Assembly (NCBI RefSeq): GCF_963576675.1
Contig: NC_088910.1
Location: 107,288,807 to 107,352,806 of the forward strand
Source of the DNA: Euphorbia lathyris
Lineage: Eukaryota > Streptophyta > Magnoliopsida > Malpighiales > Euphorbiaceae
DNA length: 64,000 nt
Direction: 5' to 3'
Shown here: positions 54,020-64,000 of the stretch, in pieces
Layout: every line of letters begins with the position of its first letter
Position numbering within the stretch: the first letter of the stretch is position 1
Position numbers and translations under genes: made by a program
The notes under the pieces: generated by a model
What the model was told of the DNA's origin: nothing
The model's database searches: none
Seen by the model: the letters and a program-made list of their open reading frames with translations, nothing else

Positions 54020-57000
54020 CTAATATCCCCTAAGTTTGGCCAATCTGGTCCACTGTGCCACTCTATCCTGATAGAAGCGCTCCCATCCTACAACGCTTTG
54101 ACCTCGGTGCAGAAATCACCAGTGTATTATAGGGGGCACTGGAAAGTTAGGCGATAAATTTAAACGTATATAGTGATGGCAGTGATTCCCTAAATGAGCT
54201 ATACAAATCTCACGTGCTGGTCTTGTAGCAGTGGATGCGGCATACAATGGTAAGATAGTACCACACAACGCTAATGTGTCCCCACCCGATAAGCCAAATA
54301 ACATGACAACAGCATTGTACAATGTAGCAACCGGCCACAAGTCATCCCAAACGAGCATCCAATAATCCGGCGTACAACCTGCACCGTCCCAACTTACCCT
54401 ACGAATAGCTGCATCAATAGTATCAACAAACACTCTTTGATACAGACAACGGTTAGCAATTACTTCATTTCGAATGTGATGCCTAACTGTCTGCCACGCT
54501 TCTTCGCTACCAAAAATGTAAGTTGCTACCGTACGGAAACCACAATTTCCATCACCTACAACGTCGTAGTATGATTCGACATATGGTTTAATTATGCCAA
54601 CTATTTTATCGGAATGTACAAAGTCAGAACCATAATACGTTTTTCCATCTGCATTCATGTATATTAGTGTAAATGAACTCTATATTGCAAAACATTTATA
54701 AAAAAAGTTAGGTTTATCAGATAAACATTACCTGATGAGGCACCATTATGTACCGAGGATGACGAGCTAATTCTGCCACTTCTACCACGACTCCTAGATG
54801 AACTAGTAGAACGAGCCCGTCCACGACGAGTTTCATTGTATTCCCAAGAACTCGGCATACGTTTTGTGGATTTGCTCACCTTAGGTCGCCCTCGCACGTG
54901 AATTTTGACATCGGTTCGGTGTACTGAGCTTGATCAGGGTGTAGTTGATCATGGATAAACATTGAAATATTACGCATTAAGGATGGGTCGCCTTTAGAGA
55001 CCTGGTCCACTAAGGACTGAAAATATCGCTGATCCTCGTTCAGATCATTACGCCCGTCATTTTCATCAGTGTGACCATGATTGATTAAAAGTGTTCTCCA
55101 AAACACGTGAACACTCTCAGTACTAATCATTTGGTCCAGATCACAAGCTCGTTTCAGCTCGCATGCACATGGTATTTGATGCGATGTTCTCAATACACAA
55201 CCGCAACGCACGTACACTTCATGGCTCAACCCTCTCATGCGCTCTAACTCTTCATTCAGCAACTGCAGACAGTAGTGAGAGACTTTGAATACAAGTTGGC
55301 TTAATGGGCGTCCGGTGAAAGTGACTGCTTGACGAAGCCGGGACTGCTCAAGCATGTACTTGATACGAAGACAAAATTATTATTAGTTAGTGAAATGATA
55401 CAACCATAAATGCAAATTCCTAAATTGCAGTAGAAGAAACTGCAAATACCTTATATTGGTTGCTTGTGATTCAATCTGCTTGTGAACCTTCTGCCATACC
55501 GTGTCAAGGGAGCCAGTTGCCGTATTGAGCCATTGCTTTAGACTAGCATGTTCGCTCTCCACTCGACAAGTAGTTGTGTTGCCAAAATGTAGGAACTCCT
55601 TTGTCCAAGCAACAACAAACTTCTCCTTATGCACCAACCACGTCTCCTCAATATACGAGATAATATTTTTGTACCTGCTCATCTTATCCTTCATCATCAT
55701 AAGATTGGTCTCGTACTCCTCAATGGTTAATGATCGTAATAGTGTTCTCCATCTGCCATTCTTGAATTTAGAGGCAAGGCCTTTATCTCCCAAAATTCTA
55801 TACACCCGATCTTCCACATCCTTATTTATATGCTAAGTGCATAGCAAGTGCGCTGCTTGTGGAAAAACTTCTTGGATCGGCTTTAATAACCCAAGCTCCC
55901 TGTCACTAACAACAACGGTCGGGTTAAGATCATCCCCAATCAAAATCTTCAGCCTTTGCAAAATCCAACGATAGCTCCCTTCGGTCTCGTCTTTAACAAT
56001 AGCATACGCTATCTTGAAGTTATTATTGCATGGCGTCATCCCCACAATCTCAACAAACAGCATTTTGTACTTGTTTGTTTTGTACGTTGAATCAATGCTG
56101 ATGTACCAGTGGTAAGTCCTGAACATATCAACTGACTCTGGATGTGTCATGAACACATACATTATCACACCTGAATCAGCCTGTGTGTAATTGACATATT
56201 TGTTCTCCACAGCAATATGGTAGAATTGACTAGCCAGGTCTCTACCTTCAAACCCGTCCCTCCTTATTTTGTCCCTGTAATTATATATGTGTTTAATTAC
56301 TGAGTTGTCCTCTGGGTGTTTTTCTTTAACTGCTGCTAAAATAGCACAAGGCTTTGCTTGAGCTGAAGTCATATCACGCACAATTTGTTTAGATGCGATA
56401 CTGAGTCCGCTCATTTGCCGACTTCCCTCTGGATACATACGCATTGTATGGTTATGCATTCCAGTTAACCCAGCCTTAGCCTGTATCCCCCATCCAGAAA
56501 GGTCTGCATGTTGATAGGCTTTAATCTGAAATTTACAGCGGCACGCTTTAGTTTTACTTTTCCTAATTGCAGGATCTTCATCAATTTTCACAACACCTCT
56601 ATATCGTTCACCCCGTGAACATCGCAACAGCTTCTGCTTTCCCCTATGTTTATGCGAAGATATTACAATCTCAAACCCATTCTGAATAGCTATCTTTTTT
56701 GCCCAATCAATAGCATCCTGACTTGAGGGGAAAACGGTATCCGTTATGAAATGCGAACTATAATCAATGTTATCGGGGTTCCAATCTTCAATCGGTACCT
56801 GAATATACAAAAAATTGATATTAAAATAAAAAAAATACTTCGGGACTATTTCTCCCGTGCAAAAATAGTTCGGGGCAATTTCTGCCCAATTTTGCCTGAA
56901 CGGGCAGGCTGCCCGTTTCACCATAGGTGGAAACGGGCAGCGCGTACTGCCCGTTTCGTAGGTGGAACGGGTAGCGTGTACCACCCGATCCATGGGTGGA

Positions 57001-57230
57001 GCGGGTGGCGCATACCACCCGTTCCATGGGTGGAGCGGGTGGCGCATACCACCCGTTCTGTAGGCCGAACGGGTAGTTCATCCGTTTGGCCTAGGGAACG
57101 GGTGGTATGCACCACCCGCCCAGGCAAAAACCAAAAAAAAAAAAATTCGTAAATACCTAAATAACGTTTTTAATAATCGTAATATTACCTCGTGTTCGAA
57201 CTCATTATCTTCGGGAATGCTTTGATCCAT
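54020..57230 (-). pseudogene. MULE2 transposase fused to an OTU cysteine-protease domain
   Basis: Exon 1 57230-57189 (MDQSIPEDNEFEHE), exon 2 56798-55450, later exons to 54732 and 54648-54020. A FAR1-like start (SSQDAIDWAKKIAIQNGFEI), the MULE core with Asp in YISIDSTYKTNKYKM and VVVSDRELG, Glu near VESEHASLKQW, and a SWIM-like CGCVLRTSHQIPCACEL are followed by a basic RGRPK linker and an OTU domain (catalytic Asp-Gly-Asn-Cys in VVGDGNCGFRTVA; His in HYIRLNL). Breaks: TAG 55833-55835, a one-base shift near 54910, TGA 54116-54118, and an unclear acceptor near 55358. OTU enzymes cleave ubiquitin; the fusion with MULE transposase is known from plants. Confidence 0.85.
56895..57125. repeat. GC-rich inverted and tandem repeats in intron 1 of the OTU-transposase
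   Basis: Hairpin with CTGCCCGTTTC arms (near 56910-56941), then about 45-bp tandem units with 'ccatgggtggagcgggtgg' near 56990 and 57027. A block 'accacccgcccaggc' near 57112 matches 'gccacccgcccaggc' near 49889 in the other array, in the same orientation. Confidence 0.8.
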
Positions 57231-57304
57231 TTTTGTAAAATCCGGGATTTGTGCTCGGGAGAGAAAAGTAGAGAGAGTTTTTAAGGTTTTGGAAAAAAAA
57301 AATG

Positions 57305-57368
57305 AAAAGGGCAATATGGTCAAAAGGGTGCGGTGAACCGGAATTTAGGGCGGTATATAGCAATACCC
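57305..57368 (-). repeat. MULE2 right TIR
   Basis: Ends GGCGGTATATAGCAATACCC, followed by the TTAGGTTAT duplication. Confidence 0.88.
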
Positions 57369-58761
57369 TTAGGTTATTGAATAAGAATTCAATTCGGAAT
57401 AGAACTCTTAATTATTATCTATTAATATATCTAAATATAAAAGATAATAACAATAACCTTATTGGATAATAATTGGAGTAATTTAATCTAATTAAAACTC
57501 CTAACTTAGTTATCCTTTAATTAATTTAATTCATAATCCTAATCTAATTAGAATAGATAAAATCAAATTAATTATTTATGTATTTATTATACATAAATTT
57601 CGACCCCCACAGTCACTGGGCCTTATTGGGCTCAGTTGGGCTTCCGTCAATTAATTAACATCTGTCTTTCTTTTGGGTTCCAAGTCTTATGTGTGACCCA
57701 TTAGGTTTTTATTGCTTCTAGCCGTATGCAACTTATTAAAATTAATTTTCAAACAATTATATTTTAATCTTTGCATAACGGAATGATGTACAGAGTATGT
57801 GATTAGCAAGTCCGTAATCATTCCCCTAGAGCTATAAGAAGACAGGTTGATTCTGTCGTTGACCTTTCAGTATTAGTTACGGTATAATTCGATCCTTTAT
57901 CAACTACGTCCTTGAACTGAATCTTATGACTATGGGTAATGTCAAGTCACATATAGCGAGACATTCGTTTTACTTGTTCTTGGCCGAGTCAACTCCAATT
58001 AGATAGGTTAGGAGAAATCTAATTTCATTCTTAAGCTATCACCTTGCAAGGATTTAGAGTCAAGACTTCCACAAGCGATCCATGGACATATCTCCCATTT
58101 ATCGGGAGTGATAAATGCTCAATCCAATATATAACGATCCCGCAATCACTTTCTGTGATACCCAACCTCTGCTGTTCACACCCCAGAGTCATCTCTGTTA
58201 AGGATCGTGTTACAACAGGATCAAAGCGTCACATTCCGTAATCCAGAATACCAATTAATATTCCTTTGAGTCTGAGGATTATTTATACCTATTAATATTA
58301 ATGAGATGAACAGGTGACAAGGATGAATCTACCCATCATGTTATCTCAAGTCGGGTCCCCAATCCTAATGAACTACTTTTCATCGGATCCATGTAACTGT
58401 CCAGATATCTATATATATGAAGCTTGTGAGATCAGCTTTCTGTCGGACAGAAGACATTGTTACATGCAAGTCTCAGCAGTGATATGTCAATCCTAAACAT
58501 ATCACTTGACTTGGGGTGGTTTTAAGTTTATTAGTTTATTATAAAGTTTTGTCTCACTTCATGCTTGTATGAACACTTTATAATCACTTTAAAACAAACT
58601 TACGGATTTCCTTTTATTAGACTTTATTTAGTGCTTAAAAGGGATTGCCTTTATATAGTTATAAAACATATATCTCATTAAAACAAATGATATAAAGAAC
58701 ACTTCATTTACATTAAGTTTGTATCCTAGAACAATTGTCTATAGGACACTAAACCCCAACA
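57369..58761 (-). repeat. Shared copia LTR, right segment
   Basis: Starts with the duplicated TTAGGTTAT and continues the LTR to CCCCAACA at 58761. With the left segment the LTR is about 1872 bp. Confidence 0.92.
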
Positions 58762-58774
58762 TACTCCCACTTGG
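58762..58774 (-). promoter_or_regulatory. Copia B polypurine tract
   Basis: Minus CCAAGTGGGAGTA directly inside the shared LTR, identical to the A tract. Shows that the shared LTR also serves body B. Confidence 0.75.
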
Positions 58775-58775
58775 A

Positions 58776-59147
58776 CTAAAGCCAATTGTTTCTATAACTT
58801 ATCCCAGTAGAAGTTAGATGACGATCATGTACTTTCTGGGTTAAGGGCTTTGTCAACGGATCTGCAACGTTGTCCTCTGTAGGTACTCTTTCTATTCTCA
58901 CATCTCCTCTTGCCAAAATTTCTCTTATAATGTGGTATCGCTTAAGGTAATGCTTGGACGCATTATGAGATCGTGGTTCCTTTGCTTGCGCAATGGCTCC
59001 ATTGTTATCACAATACAGTGTAATGGGATTTACAATGTCAGGCACCACACCAAGTTCAGTAATGAACTTCCTAATCCAAACTGCTTTCTTTGCTGCTTCC
59101 GCAGCAGCGATATACTCTGACTCGGTCGTAGAGAAAGCTACGCTTCC
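58776..59147 (-). pseudogene. Copia B RNase H, C-terminal fragment
   Basis: Matches the end of copia A pol (TLYCDNNGAIAQAKEPRSHN to the stop), with few changes. Cut by the solo LTR; its last bases CTTCC (59143-59147) are that LTR's target duplication. Confidence 0.88.
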
Positions 59148-61232
59148 TGTTGGAAATTAGGCTAAGGTATAGCAGCGAAAGTATAAAATTTTTAACCTAT
59201 TTCCATTTAACCACAAGATCCGTTAACCGTTATTTCATATAAAGAAAGATAAGAAGAAATACCTTTTAGAAGTTCTATCTACAGTTGCAAACGAAGTGCC
59301 CATAACTTCAAAAGAGATAGAAACTGTCTACCAATCTGCCCCTATCCGAAACAGACCTTTCAGACCTCCGAACGACAATCCCTTCGGTGGAAACGTGGAA
59401 GCATATGTCTAGAAGCTCCTGTCCAAAAATCGCGACGATCCGACGGTTCAATCTCCGGGAATCCGCGAAATCGTGAACTGACCTGATGTAGGAGTAGTAA
59501 AACAAATTTCTCCCTTTTGTTTGTTTTTCTTCTTCGAGTTCCCAAACACGAAATAAAACACGGGAAGATTAATTTAGTATCAACCGTTGAATAGCAACCA
59601 AAGTAGATTGCCTCTAACTAATCAACACAAGATCAAGGATAAAAGAAATAGATGAAAATCAATTGATCAAACGAAGCCGTAGAGAAATCTCGTACTCGAA
59701 CTAGGGGTGTCGAATTTTCTCTCTCTTGGATTAGGTGAATTTCGAAAATCACAAGTAGGGTATGGCTTGCTTGGATTTCGAAAATCTCAAGGGAATCGGT
59801 ATTTATAATCTCTTGTATCTAATCCCTAGTTAGATAGAATTAGGTTACTGAATAGGAATTCTATTCGGAATAGAATTCCTAATTATTATCTCACTATATA
59901 TCTAATATATTAAGGATAATAATAATAACCTTATTGGAAAATAATAGGAGTATATTAATCTAATTAAAACTCCTAACTTAATTATCTCTTAAGTAATTTA
60001 TTTCATATTCCTAATCTAATTAGGATTAACAAAATCAAATTAATTATTCATGTATATCACTACATGAATTTCGACCCCCTTATGTCCATGGGCCTTATTG
60101 GGCTCAATTGGGCTTCTATCAATTAATTAACATCTATCTCTCTTTTAGGTTCCAAGTCTTATGTGTGGTCCATTATGTTCTTATTGCTTCTAGCCGTATG
60201 CAACGTTATTAAATTAATTTTCAAAGAATTATATTTAATCTTTGCATAACGGAATGATGTACAGAGTATGTGATTAGCAAGTCCGTAATCATTCCCCCAG
60301 AGCTATAAGAAGACAGGTTGATTCTGTCGTTAACCTTTCCGTATTAGTTACAGTATAATTTGATCCTTTATCAACTACATCCTTGAACTGAATCTTATGA
60401 CTATGGGTGATGTCAAGTCACATATAGCGAGACGTTCGTTTTACTTATACAGGCCGAGTCAACTCAAAAAGATAGGTTAAGTGAAATCTGTATTTCTTAC
60501 TCTTAAGCTATCACCTTGCAAGGATTTAGAGAAGAGTCTTCCACAAGCGATCCATGGATGTATCTCCCATTTATCGGGAGTGATAAATGCTCAATCCAAT
60601 ATATAACGACTCTGCAATTACTTCCTGTGATACCCGACGTCTACTGTTCACACCCTAGAGTCATCTCTGTTAAGGATCGTGTTACAGCAAAGTCAAAGCA
60701 TCACATTCCGTAATCCAGAATACCAATTAATATTCCTTTGAGTCTGAGGATTAGTTATACCTATTAATACCAATGAGATGAACTGGTGACAAGGATGAAT
60801 CTACCCATCCTGTTATCTCAAATCGGATCCCCAATCCTAATGAACAACGTTTCATCGGATCTATGTAACTGTCCAGATATCTGTATATATGAAGCTTGTG
60901 AGATCAGATTTCTGTCGGACAAAAGACATTGTTACATACAAGTCTCAACAGTGATATGTCAATCCCAAACATATCACTTGACTTGGGGTGGTTTTAAGTT
61001 TATCAGTTTACTATAAAGTTTTGTCTCACTTCATGCTTGTATGAACACTTTATAATCACTTTAAATAAACTTACGGATTTCCTTTTATTAGACTTTATTT
61101 AATGCTTAAAAGGGATTGCCGTTTTTATAGTTATAAAACATATATCTCATTAAACAAATGATATAAAGAACAATTCATTTACATTAAGTTTGTATCCTAG
61201 AACAATTGTCTATAGGACAGTAAACCCCAACA
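59148..61232 (-). repeat. Solo copia LTR in body B
   Basis: TGTTGG...CCAACA, 2085 bp, flanked by CTTCC on both sides (59143-59147 and 61233-61237), with no internal region. It is related to but clearly diverged from the 30638 and 48854 LTRs and has about 230 extra bases (59302-59535). TATA-like box at 59800-59807. Confidence 0.93.
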
Positions 61233-61237
61233 CTTCC

Positions 61238-61690
61238 TTGCTTGGAACTCTTCCAGCTGACCGCGCCCCCATTCAAGATAAACAGGTATCCTGATTGGGA
61301 TTTAAAATCGTTCTCATCTGTGAGATGACTTGCGTCTGAAAATCCTTCTATTTTCAGATCTCCTTCTCCGTACACTAGAAACATGTCTTTAGTTCTTCTC
61401 AAGTACTTATGAATGTTTTTGACGGCAATCCAGTGCTCGTATCTCGGATTTCCTTGGTAACGACTCGTTATAGATAACGCGAATGCTACGTCAAGTCTAG
61501 TGCATAGCATAGCATACATAATCGAAACGATTGCGTTGGCGTACGGGACTACAGCCATGCACTTCTTATCATCATCGGTTTTAGGACATTGATGATTGTT
61601 TAACTTTACTCCATGTAGCATGGGTAAGTTACCTCGTTTCGATTCAAGCATGCTAAACCGCTTTAGCACCTTTTCGATGTATGTAGCCTA
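61238..61690 (-). pseudogene. Copia B RT-RNase H junction fragment
   Basis: Matches copia A 32890-33330 (VLKRFSMLESKRGNLPML, ALSITSRYQGNP, FSDASHLTD). At about 61690 it joins directly to gag sequence, so most of RT, integrase and protease are missing (about 2.4 kb relative to A). Confidence 0.88.
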
Positions 61691-62343
61691 TGATAGCTCC
61701 CTTTCCTTTTCTTTGATCCTTCAATGACAAGAGCCGGTATGGCTTTGTTTTTCTTCATATTGGGCTCAACTGACTTGAGCATATTTGCAAGCTCTTCAAG
61801 AGAGGTTTGTAAGTCATTCATCTGATAGTTCATAATGAACTGTGAATAACTTTCTAGGAGGGATTGAAGAATTAAGTCTATACTTAATTCGTTATCCATC
61901 GCAAATCCAATACTAGAAAGTTTGGTAATGTAGCCAATCATCTTGACACAATGTGTCATGACAGATGTGCCCTCTTGCATCCTACTACGATATAGCAACT
62001 TGGATATCTCGTAGCGTTCGCACCTGGTTTGTTTCCCAAACAATTCCTTTAGGTGCATGATGATGGAATAGGCATCCATTTCCTCATGTTGCCTTTGTAA
62101 TTCCGGTGTCATCGATGCAAGTATGATGCATCCGGCATGATCATCATCAGCCTTATGCTTCTAGTAAGCATCAATTTCCTCAATGGGAGCATCATCAGCA
62201 GGGAGAGGGGGTATCGATGTATCAAGTACATACCCTATTTTATCGAACTTCAAAACAATTTTGAGGTTACGAAACCAGTCGGTGAAGTTTGAACCATTCA
62301 ATTTGTTATCGGTAAGAATGTTTTGCAGATTGGTTTTAGTCAT
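61691..62343 (-). pseudogene. Copia B gag fragment
   Basis: Starts MTKTNLQNILTDNKLNGSNF at 62343, with a TAG at 62161-62163 where copia A has Gln. Continues with HLKELFGKQTRCERYEISKL to VIEGSKKRKG, then the deletion junction. It keeps the frame that copia A lost near 36072. Confidence 0.88.
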
Positions 62344-63912
62344 GATTATAAGAGTGGGTTTAATTAAACCTGAGAGTGAGAAAGAGTAAACGTATGTCAT
62401 TCATTTGCTTAAAGTATATCAATCTAAAATTATAGGCCTTTTAGTTTATTTTAGATTGCTCCCACTATTTTGCCAAATTAATAGCCCCCCATATTAATTC
62501 GAAGAATTTCACAAATCCTTTAGTGAGCTAGGATCCTAACTCCTGAGATTTCTCCTTGAGTTTACTCAACAAGCTAGTCTCATTCATTAGGTAGATTCAT
62601 GTAATCAATCACATCTTTAATGTGATTCCTAGGTTATTGGGTTACTAACCACATTAGTAACTAATATGTTATTCATATTAATCCCAACCGTCTTGCCCAT
62701 TAGTTTATGACAACATGAGTTTACTCATCCAATTATCATAATCTAATTTAAGTATTACCCCATATTCATGAAAAATGATTTTCGATAATTCAGGTGTTAC
62801 CGAAAGGACCCCGAGCTTGAGTTTACTCAACAACCCAAAGGCCCTCAGCACTGCCGGCTGAATTATAATATTAGGGAGGGGCAACCGATTTTAATAACTT
62901 GTTTATTTAATTAACTTTTTAATGAGGGATTTTATTTTAGGTCTCATAATCTAACTTAGTCTTGATTTGCTTTAGCATACATCAGACACATACATTCACA
63001 TACATTGGCGTTATGGACATATCATCTAAATTATTCCGTCGAGCCAGAGACGGAATAAAAGGGCAAACCTAAGGAAATACTAACTATTACATATTTCTCT
63101 TTAGGTCCTCCGTCTTCTCTATGGCGCCTTGAAATTACATATTAATTTCTATACTACTAAAGAAAACTTCAATTGAATTGAAGGGAATCAGATGAGTGGA
63201 GAAATTACAATAGATAGTAGAAAGGCAGGACTCGCAGACCCTATTTCAAAAATACCAAAAGACTAAAGAGGGTCCAAATATGTCCATAACTCCAAACATG
63301 CATAGACTCAATTAAATAAATTTAATTGGTTAATTACATAACTATCTTATGTAATATTTATGTTAATCACATTAACACATCAAATTAACTTTCATCTAAT
63401 TTTACTTCTAATAGTTTCGTATCTTTTATATTAATCTTTAGATTAATATAACTATACAAAACTCTAATTATGCACGTCCCAATTATTTTGATTTTAATTC
63501 ATTTAACATTTTGATTTACAAATTGGTAAAACAAACTTTTAAACGATTTTTTTTTCATTCGATAATCAAAACAGAAAACTATCAATTTCTGAAACATATT
63601 TATTTAAAATATATAAAAACGATTTTCAGAAAATAGGAAAAAATACTATAGATTTCCGTTTTATCTTTAGAATTAATAAAACTGATTTTATCAATCTAAC
63701 TATAAAACTAATAGATTTTGTTATAATGATTATCAACCAAAATAATTAGGAACATACGCATAATCTGTTTTAATTAACAATTAATTAAAACTTATTTATC
63801 TTTAGAATCAATTAATCAAAACAAGTTGTTAATTAATCCTAACTATAAATATTTATTCAATCCTATTGAAAAACTTCTAAATTTTCATATATGAAATAAC
63901 GGATTTAACGAT
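62344..63912 (-). other. Copia B 5' leader
   Basis: Non-coding leader, homologous to 36333-37590 and 48520-48839 of copia A but without the GC hairpin cluster and without MULE1. It therefore shows the uninterrupted state. Confidence 0.8.
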
Positions 63913-63925
63913 GGCTCTCATACCA
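63913..63925 (-). promoter_or_regulatory. Copia B primer binding site, one mismatch
   Basis: Minus TGGTATGAGAGCC, differing at one base from the tRNA-iMet site of body A. One base from the LTR edge. Confidence 0.8.
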
Positions 63926-63926
63926 C

Positions 63927-64000
63927 TGTTGAAAATTAGGCTAAGGTATAGCAGCGAAAATATAAAATTTTTAACCTATTTCCATTTAACCACAAGATCC
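63927..64000 (-). repeat. Copia B 5' LTR (first 74 bases visible)
   Basis: Begins TGTTGAAAATTAGGCTAAGG. It shares TTAGGCTAAGG and 'ccatttaacc' with the solo LTR rather than 'ataggctaacg' and 'ccataaacc' of the shared LTR. Continues beyond the window. Confidence 0.85.

Larger units (their letters stand above)
49342..57368. mobile_element. MULE2: Mutator-like element with OTU-transposase and MAIN-like gene
   Basis: Flanked by perfect 9-bp TTAGGTTAT (49333-49341 and 57369-57377). TIRs of about 65 bp share CTATATACCGCC, TTCCGGTTCACCGCACCC and TTGACCATATTGCCCTT. 8027 bp. The two terminal genes are transcribed inward, each starting with a tiny exon followed by an intron with a GC-rich inverted-repeat array. 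A third, minus-strand ORF and a minisatellite lie between. Confidence 0.93.
30638..64000 (-). mobile_element. Tandem Ty1/copia array (bodies A and B, three LTRs)
   Basis: Order along plus: LTR (30638-32491), body A (32492-48853), shared LTR (48854-49341 plus 57378-58761), body B (58762-63926), LTR from 63927. All parts point to minus. A and B are homologous, so two copies share the middle LTR. MULE1 lies in A's leader, MULE2 in the shared LTR, and a solo LTR in B's pol. The primer site TGGTATCAGAGCC and the gene order gag-protease-integrase-RT-RNase H define Ty1/copia. Confidence 0.9.

Noticed and set aside
56821..57152. Pro-, Thr- and Arg-rich frames in the MULE2 right array
   Set aside because: They read through tandem GC-rich units within an intron; the splice sites at 57189 and 56798 join better protein sequence.

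Overview
This window is plant nuclear DNA, and it consists almost entirely of transposable elements inserted into one another. The plant signs are Ty3/gypsy elements of the Athila lineage primed by tRNA-Asp, Ty1/copia and chromovirus-like elements primed by initiator tRNA-Met, Mutator-like elements (MULEs) with FAR1-type transposases, and intron-rich TE genes with GT-AG introns. I found no ordinary host gene, rRNA or tRNA gene. The setting looks like dicot heterochromatin; the species cannot be named from the sequence alone.

Nesting, from outside in. E1 (1-5186, minus strand) is a chromovirus-like LTR element with an aspartic protease and no visible reverse transcriptase. A GGTTCGG-rich DNA element (2884-3577) interrupts it. 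E3 (from 5187, plus strand) is an Athila-type element sitting against E1's LTR. E2 (5656-28763, minus strand) is an Athila-type element inserted in E3's 5' LTR, with CGTGT target duplications. E4 (13677-23551, plus strand) is another Athila-lineage element inserted in E2's pol, with AAATC duplications. E3's internal region resumes at 30055 and its gag is cut at 30638 by a tandem copia array in the order LTR - body A - LTR - body B - LTR, all minus strand, running off the right edge.

Inside the copia array: MULE1 (37806-48503) sits in the leader of body A. MULE2 (49342-57368, TSD TTAGGTTAT) sits in the middle LTR, about 43 bp upstream of its TATA box. A solo LTR (59148-61232, TSD CTTCC) sits in body B.

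Most retroelement reading frames are broken. The exceptions are E4 pol, the E2 env-like ORF and, above all, a 15-exon MULE1 gene (42051-47397). That gene splices by hand into an uninterrupted frame of about 1285 codons with two different ULP1 (C48) peptidase modules. MULE2 pairs a MULE transposase carrying an OTU cysteine-protease domain with a MAIN-like plant mobile domain gene. Both MULEs therefore couple a transposase to a ubiquitin/SUMO-type deconjugating enzyme.

A second theme is short GC- or CpG-rich palindromes. The LTRs of E1, E3 and E4 each carry arrays of near-palindromes spaced 20-22 bp apart. E2, the leader of copia A and the first introns of both MULE2 genes carry further strong inverted repeats. 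E3 and E2 both abut the same position of one such motif.
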